Of a stretch of DNA of 64,000 nt, positions 60,279 through 64,000 are shown piece after piece (positions within the stretch are counted from its first letter, which is position 1; each line of letters opens with the position of its first letter). A program made the translations under genes and the position numbers. The DNA is taken from NCBI GenBank assembly GCA_944389455.1, contig CALXMK010000010.1, forward strand, positions 1-64,000, given 5' to 3'. The notes beneath the pieces were generated by a model. The model did not search any database. It saw nothing but the letters and a program-made list of their open reading frames with translations, and was not told the origin of the DNA. The DNA comes from an uncultured Verrucomicrobiota bacterium. GTDB lineage: Bacteria; Verrucomicrobiota; Verrucomicrobiia; Limisphaerales; UBA1412.

Positions 60279-61046
60279 GTGAGTTTTCCGCAACGTAACT
60301 CAAATAATCAGCGAAACCAGGTTCGCGTTAATAGTAAGATCCGTGCTCGTGAGGTAAGGGTAATTGATGGCGATGGTAAGATGCTGGGTGTGATGGGTAT
60401 ACAAGAAGCTTTGGCATTGTCCAAAGAGCGCGGGATAGATCTTGTGGAGATCTCTCCCAATGCAGTACCTCCAGTCTGTAAACTGGTCGATATTGGTAAG
60501 TTCAGATACGATGCAGCTAAGAAAATTAAGGAGGCTAAAAAGAAACAGAATTCAAGCCGTTTAAAGGAAATTCAGTTACGTCCAGTAATTTCAGAACGGG
60601 ATTTTCAAGTCAAACTTGATCGGGCAATCGGCTTTTTCTGTAGTGATATCAAAGTAAAATTGGTCTTAAGATTTCGTCCTCGCGAATTCTATCATAAAGA
60701 ATTTGGCTTTGATATTGTCAATAAATTTATAGAGCAGGCATCTCCTTTCGCTTCTGCTGATTCCGCTCCCAAGATTGTGGGGAAGAGCATTACAGTGATG
60801 CTGACTCCACTGCCCCGCAATAAACGCGCTAAGAATCCTAAAGGTGATGTTAGTATTGAACAGCTGGAAAAAGCAGAGCTGGAGGATCAGCGTAAACTGG
60901 ATGCTGAGGTCGAGAGGGAAGAAGGTCCTGAGTCAAAAGAAGAGAATCCAAGACCTCCTGTTAAAAAAGTGGGTAAACAGTCAGCTTTTGGAGCCCCGCT
61001 GTTAGATGAAATTAATTTAGAAATTTCACCTAAGAGTAGAATTTAA
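60279..61046 (+). CDS. infC: Translation initiation factor IF-3 with C-terminal extension
   Basis: IF-3 binds the 30S subunit and checks the start codon. The GTG start at 60279 has a strong GGAGG site 5 bases upstream. The N-domain (VNSKIRAREVRVIDGDGKML; GIDLVEISPNAVPPVCKLVD), the linker FRYDAAKKIKEAKKKQ and the C-domain (KEIQLRPVISERDFQVKLDR; KLVLRFRPREF) are intact. After about residue 183 there is an acidic, Pro/Lys-rich extension of about 70 residues, giving 255 in total versus about 180 in Escherichia coli. rpmI and rplT do not follow; a terminator and a peptidase gene do. Confidence 0.95.
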   Translation: MSFPQRNSNNQRNQVRVNSKIRAREVRVIDGDGKMLGVMGIQEALALSKERGIDLVEISPNAVPPVCKLVDIGKFRYDAAKKIKEAKKKQNSSRLKEIQLRPVISERDFQVKLDRAIGFFCSDIKVKLVLRFRPREFYHKEFGFDIVNKFIEQASPFASADSAPKIVGKSITVMLTPLPRNKRAKNPKGDVSIEQLEKAELEDQRKLDAEVEREEGPESKEENPRPPVKKVGKQSAFGAPLLDEINLEISPKSRI

Positions 61047-61066
61047 AGCTGTTTTTTATTTTGCAT

Positions 61067-61111
61067 ACCCTCTTTCCTGTCTCATGTTTGAGAAAAGGAA
61101 AGAGGGTTTTT
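61067..61111 (+). terminator. Terminator of infC
   Basis: A 12-bp stem ACCCTCTTTCCT (61067-61078) / AGGAAAGAGGGT (61096-61107), with an inner TCTCA/TGAGA pairing in the loop, followed by TTTTT. Confidence 0.92.
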
Positions 61112-61161
61112 AATTCTCAGAAGAGGTTTTCTTCATTATACTGAGAGGGGATGCTAGGAGA

Positions 61162-61190
61162 TTGAAAAACTATCCTAGGGAAAAGATAAT
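61162..61190 (+). promoter_or_regulatory. Promoter of the M16 peptidase gene with flanking inverted repeat
   Basis: TTGAAA (61162-61167), a 17-base spacer and GATAAT (61185-61190). CTAGGA (61154-61159) and TCCTAG (61173-61178) form an inverted repeat around the -35 element, a possible operator. Confidence 0.6.
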
Positions 61191-61213
61191 AGATATTCAA
61201 ATAGAGTTAAGTA

Positions 61214-63748
61214 ATGCGGAAAAATATTTTGCCTCCCGGAGTGAAATGGATTGAGTTGGAAAACGGGTTGATTTTGATTTTAAAGGAAGACCACAGTGCT
61301 CCTGTGGCAACGGTTCATGTTTGGTGCCGAACTGGCAGTGTCAATGAAGGAGCCTGGATGGGGGCAGGAATGAGCCATGTGTTGGAGCATATGCTCTTTA
61401 AGGGAACTGAGAGTCGTAGCGGAGCTCGAATTGATCAGGAAGTTCAGGAGGCTGGAGGCCAAATGAATGCTTGCACGTCTTTTAATTATACTCTTTATTA
61501 TATAGATGTACCGGCCACTGGTGTAAAGACTGCAATAGATATCCTGTGTGATATTACTCGCAAAGCGACACTCCCGGCCGATGAATTGGAGAAGGAGCGA
61601 CAGGTCATTTTACGCGAGATGGATATGGGGGAAGATGATCCGGATCGCCGTTCCAGCCGAAGACTTTTTGAGATAGCGTATCGGGTTTCTCCTTATCGTC
61701 ATCCTGTTATTGGATATAAATCAATTTTTGAGAAGTTTACTCGTGCGGATTTACTCTCCTATTATAAGCAACGGTATGTGCCTAATAATCTTTTCTTTGT
61801 TGTCGTAGGAGATATCAATCCTGAAGAGGTTAAGGAGCAGATTAAGCAGACATTTGCTGATTCTTGCAGAATTGCTTTAGCACCGGAAATTCTCCCTTTT
61901 GAACCGGTGCAGGTGGGGCCTCGCCGAGTGGAGGAAGAGGGGAATGTAGAATTATGTTACACTCACCTGGCATGGCATATCCCGAGTGCTTTACATTCAG
62001 ATATCCCTGGGCTGGGCGTAGTTTCGGCGATTTTAGGCAGTGGACGCAGTTCTCGCCTGTTTCGCAGGTTGAGGGAACAGCAAGGAATTGTGCAGAAAAT
62101 AGATTCTTGGATTTATGCTCCGGGGGAACAGGGATTATTTGGAATCAGTGCTGAGATTGAAGCTGATAAGTATTCAAAAGCAATTGAGGAGATTTATCAC
62201 CAGGTGGAGATTCTGAAAGAAGAACTTGTTTCGGAAGAGGAATTAGAGAAAATTAAAAAACAATGCGTAGCAGCTCTTTATGCTTCCCGCAAGACAATGT
62301 CTGGGCAAGCGCTTGATTTGGGGAGTTCCTGGTTGGCGGCTCAGGATCTAAATTTTTCCGAGCTGAGTTTGGAGCGTATTCGCACTGTTACTTCTGAAGA
62401 TGTTCGCAGAATTGTTCGAACGTGGTTCAGAGAGGAGAACAGTGTACATTATAGTCTGATGCCTAAGGGTAGTAAGAGTAGCGAAAAGACTTCCGATAAA
62501 GCTATTATCCGAAGTGAGATTAAGCCTATCAAGCTTTCGAATGGACTGAGTTTATTGACCAAACAGGATAGTCGTCTGCCATTTGTAGAGTTAAGGATGG
62601 TCTTCCGAGGAGGTCTATTAAGTGAAGATGAAGAATCGAATGGACGCTCTTTGATGATGAGTCGATTGTTATTGAAGGGAACTCAAAAACGAAGTGCGGA
62701 GCGATTGGCCGAAGAGCTTGAGGGAGTCGGAGGAAAGATTGAGACATATATTGCCAACGGAACTTTTGGAATTTCGGTAGAGGTTCTGAAAGAGGATTTT
62801 GAGCTTGGACTTGATATTTTGGCAGATGTGGTAATGAATTCTGTTTTCCCGCAAGAGGCTTTGGAGTTGGAACGTCAAATGATTCTGGCTGAGATTCGTG
62901 CGGAGAAGGATCAGATGCTCACTTATGCGCTTAAGAAAATGCGTCGAGAGCTTTTTGGTCCCGTTTCCTATGGATTAAGCGGAAGCGGCAATTCAGCCGC
63001 TGTAGAGGCTTTGACACGGGAAATGATTGTAAATCATTGGCGGGATTATGTGTTGCCGGATAATTGTGTTTTGAGTGTTTTTGGGGATATAGATTCCAGT
63101 TTGGTAGCAGAGAGGATTGAAAAGTATTTTGCAGAATGGGTTCCCGGCAAAAAAGAGGTCTTTTTGAATAAGGCTGAGCCCATTGTTTCCACGGTTCCAC
63201 GTCGTGTAGAGGAATCACAGCCGGATAAAAATCAGGCAGTGGTGATTATGGGGTATCCGGGAGTTTCGATTTATGATAAACGGATTTATCCATTGATTGT
63301 ATTAAAGGAGATTTGCAGCGATTTAGGTTCACGTTTATTCTTGCGTATTCGTGATGAATTAGCGCTTGCATATTATGTGGGAGCGTATCAGCAATGCGGA
63401 GTGCAGTCGGGGTATTTCTGTTTTTATGCGGGGACACAGCCGAAACAGGCTGAGCAGGTGGTGAACGAATTACTTGCTCAGGCTGCCTTGCTCCGGGAGT
63501 CGGGCGTTACGGAAGAGGAATTAACACGGGCCAAAGCTAAGATATTGGGGCAGAGAGCTATTGCTAAGCAGGATATAGGAGATATGGCTAAATCCTGTGC
63601 TGAATCTCAGATCACCGGCCTGGGGTATGACTATCTGGACAGAGAAGATCAGTTAATTCAAGATGTTACTTTGGAGGATGTTTTGAAAGCTGCGCGGGAT
63701 ATTCTGACATCAGAAGGATATGTTATTAGTATTGTGAAGCCAGAATAG
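61214..63748 (+). CDS. M16-family zinc metallopeptidase, double-domain
   Basis: An 844-residue pitrilysin-type peptidase made of two M16 repeats. The first repeat has the inverted zinc motif SHVLEHMLFKGT (His55, Glu58, His59), the distal Glu in VILREMDMGEDDPDRR and the R/Y motif region. The second repeat (from about 440, LSNGLSLLTKQDSRLPFVEL) lacks HxxEH (SLMMSRLLLKGT), as is normal for the non-catalytic half. No signal peptide is apparent, so it may be cytoplasmic or use a non-classical route. tyrA follows 44 bases later. Confidence 0.93.
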   Translation: MRKNILPPGVKWIELENGLILILKEDHSAPVATVHVWCRTGSVNEGAWMGAGMSHVLEHMLFKGTESRSGARIDQEVQEAGGQMNACTSFNYTLYYIDVPATGVKTAIDILCDITRKATLPADELEKERQVILREMDMGEDDPDRRSSRRLFEIAYRVSPYRHPVIGYKSIFEKFTRADLLSYYKQRYVPNNLFFVVVGDINPEEVKEQIKQTFADSCRIALAPEILPFEPVQVGPRRVEEEGNVELCYTHLAWHIPSALHSDIPGLGVVSAILGSGRSSRLFRRLREQQGIVQKIDSWIYAPGEQGLFGISAEIEADKYSKAIEEIYHQVEILKEELVSEEELEKIKKQCVAALYASRKTMSGQALDLGSSWLAAQDLNFSELSLERIRTVTSEDVRRIVRTWFREENSVHYSLMPKGSKSSEKTSDKAIIRSEIKPIKLSNGLSLLTKQDSRLPFVELRMVFRGGLLSEDEESNGRSLMMSRLLLKGTQKRSAERLAEELEGVGGKIETYIANGTFGISVEVLKEDFELGLDILADVVMNSVFPQEALELERQMILAEIRAEKDQMLTYALKKMRRELFGPVSYGLSGSGNSAAVEALTREMIVNHWRDYVLPDNCVLSVFGDIDSSLVAERIEKYFAEWVPGKKEVFLNKAEPIVSTVPRRVEESQPDKNQAVVIMGYPGVSIYDKRIYPLIVLKEICSDLGSRLFLRIRDELALAYYVGAYQQCGVQSGYFCFYAGTQPKQAEQVVNELLAQAALLRESGVTEEELTRAKAKILGQRAIAKQDIGDMAKSCAESQITGLGYDYLDREDQLIQDVTLEDVLKAARDILTSEGYVISIVKPE

Positions 63749-63792
63749 AGATTGGATTTTCAGGCTCAGAGAAATAGATGGGGAGACTCTCG

Positions 63793-64000
63793 ATGAAAGA
63801 TCGTTTCACCAAAATCACTTTGGCAGGGGTTGGCTTGTTAGGTGGTTCACTGGGATTGAAAATTCAAGAGCTGCGTTTGGCGGATGAAACAGTCGGTTAT
63901 GTTCGCAGAGTCGGTAGTGTAGAGGAGTGTTCTCGAGTAGGAGTTGTTAATCGTGCAGTAACCTCTATAGAAGATGCTTTTAGCGGAGCTGAGTTGGTTG
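63793..64000 (+). CDS. tyrA: Prephenate dehydrogenase, partial (5' end only)
   Basis: The first about 69 residues of a Rossmann-fold dehydrogenase run off the right edge. The sequence begins MKDRFTKITLAGVGLLGGSL, with the NAD motif GxGxxGGS typical of prephenate or arogenate dehydrogenase, which makes 4-hydroxyphenylpyruvate for tyrosine. GGGAG lies about 8 bases before the ATG. It is in line with the M16 gene, so it may be co-transcribed. The enzyme name is likely but rests on a short segment. Confidence 0.7.
   Translation, partial: MKDRFTKITLAGVGLLGGSLGLKIQELRLADETVGYVRRVGSVEECSRVGVVNRAVTSIEDAFSGAELV

Noticed and set aside
1..64000. CRISPR arrays, rRNA, tRNA, transposons
   Set aside because: No evenly spaced identical repeats with unique spacers, no rRNA-like stretches, no T-loop/acceptor pattern of tRNA in the gaps, and no transposase or terminal inverted repeats were found by eye. 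A covariance-model scan would be decisive.

Overview
The window looks like a chromosome segment from a member of the PVC superphylum, most likely Verrucomicrobiota (or Lentisphaerota). The main reasons are a planctomycete/verrucomicrobia-type (PVM-type) bacterial microcompartment operon, a PEP-CTERM secreted protein, BioG-type biotin synthesis, and weak ribosome binding sites at many genes, all in moderately AT-rich DNA. Genus cannot be fixed from the sequence. Carbohydrate genes (GH32 fructanase, GH127 arabinofuranosidase, a DUF4838 protein, sugar isomerase/dehydrogenase genes and the microcompartment) point to a plant- or mucus-glycan degrader, perhaps from a gut. I see no rRNA, tRNA, CRISPR array, insertion sequence or prophage.

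Layout. 1-4070 (-): a large secreted BspA-type leucine-rich-repeat protein, cut by the window edge. 4071-5146: gene-free AT-rich DNA. 5147-8571 (-): rplU-rpmA-obg and purM. 8830-10734: an iron-sulfur aldo/keto reductase (+) and a hexapeptide acetyltransferase (-). 10999-11843 (-): rplM-rpsI. 12333-19682 (+): GH32 enzyme, valS, DUF4838 protein, TIM-barrel isomerase, Gfo/Idh/MocA dehydrogenase. 19822-25498: PEP-CTERM protein (-), parB and a SIS protein (+), der and ilvC (-). 25969-37249 (-): the microcompartment operon, trailed by GH127 and GNAT genes. 37344-41135 (+): DeoR regulator, fucose-1-phosphate guanylyltransferase domain, DEDD exonuclease, S24 repressor-like protein. 41278-43238 (+): trxA, an unknown exported protein, a second exonuclease. 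43331-53684 (-): thioredoxin/basic-secretory-protein fusion, bioF-bioG-bioC, ubiE, mazG, proB and three CNNM/CorC membrane proteins. 53997-64000: unknown protein (+), folK (-), O-antigen ligase-TPR, FecR protein, CvpA-like membrane protein, infC, M16 peptidase and the start of tyrA (+).

How the microcompartment should work. A class II aldolase splits L-fuculose- or L-rhamnulose-1-phosphate into DHAP and L-lactaldehyde. CoA-acylating aldehyde dehydrogenase makes lactyl-CoA, PduL makes the acyl phosphate, and an acetate-kinase homologue makes ATP and lactate. A lactate/malate-dehydrogenase homologue acts on the redox side, inside or beside a shell of three BMC-H and three BMC-P proteins. A divergently transcribed DeoR repressor probably controls the operon through a 94-bp shared promoter region. 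Less expected points are a EutT-like N-terminal module on the aldolase, an Arg at the LDH/MDH specificity position of the dehydrogenase, an extra TIM-barrel protein with a linker-plus-helix tail, the GH127 gene in the same run, and the GDP-fucose-type nucleotidyltransferase beside the regulator.
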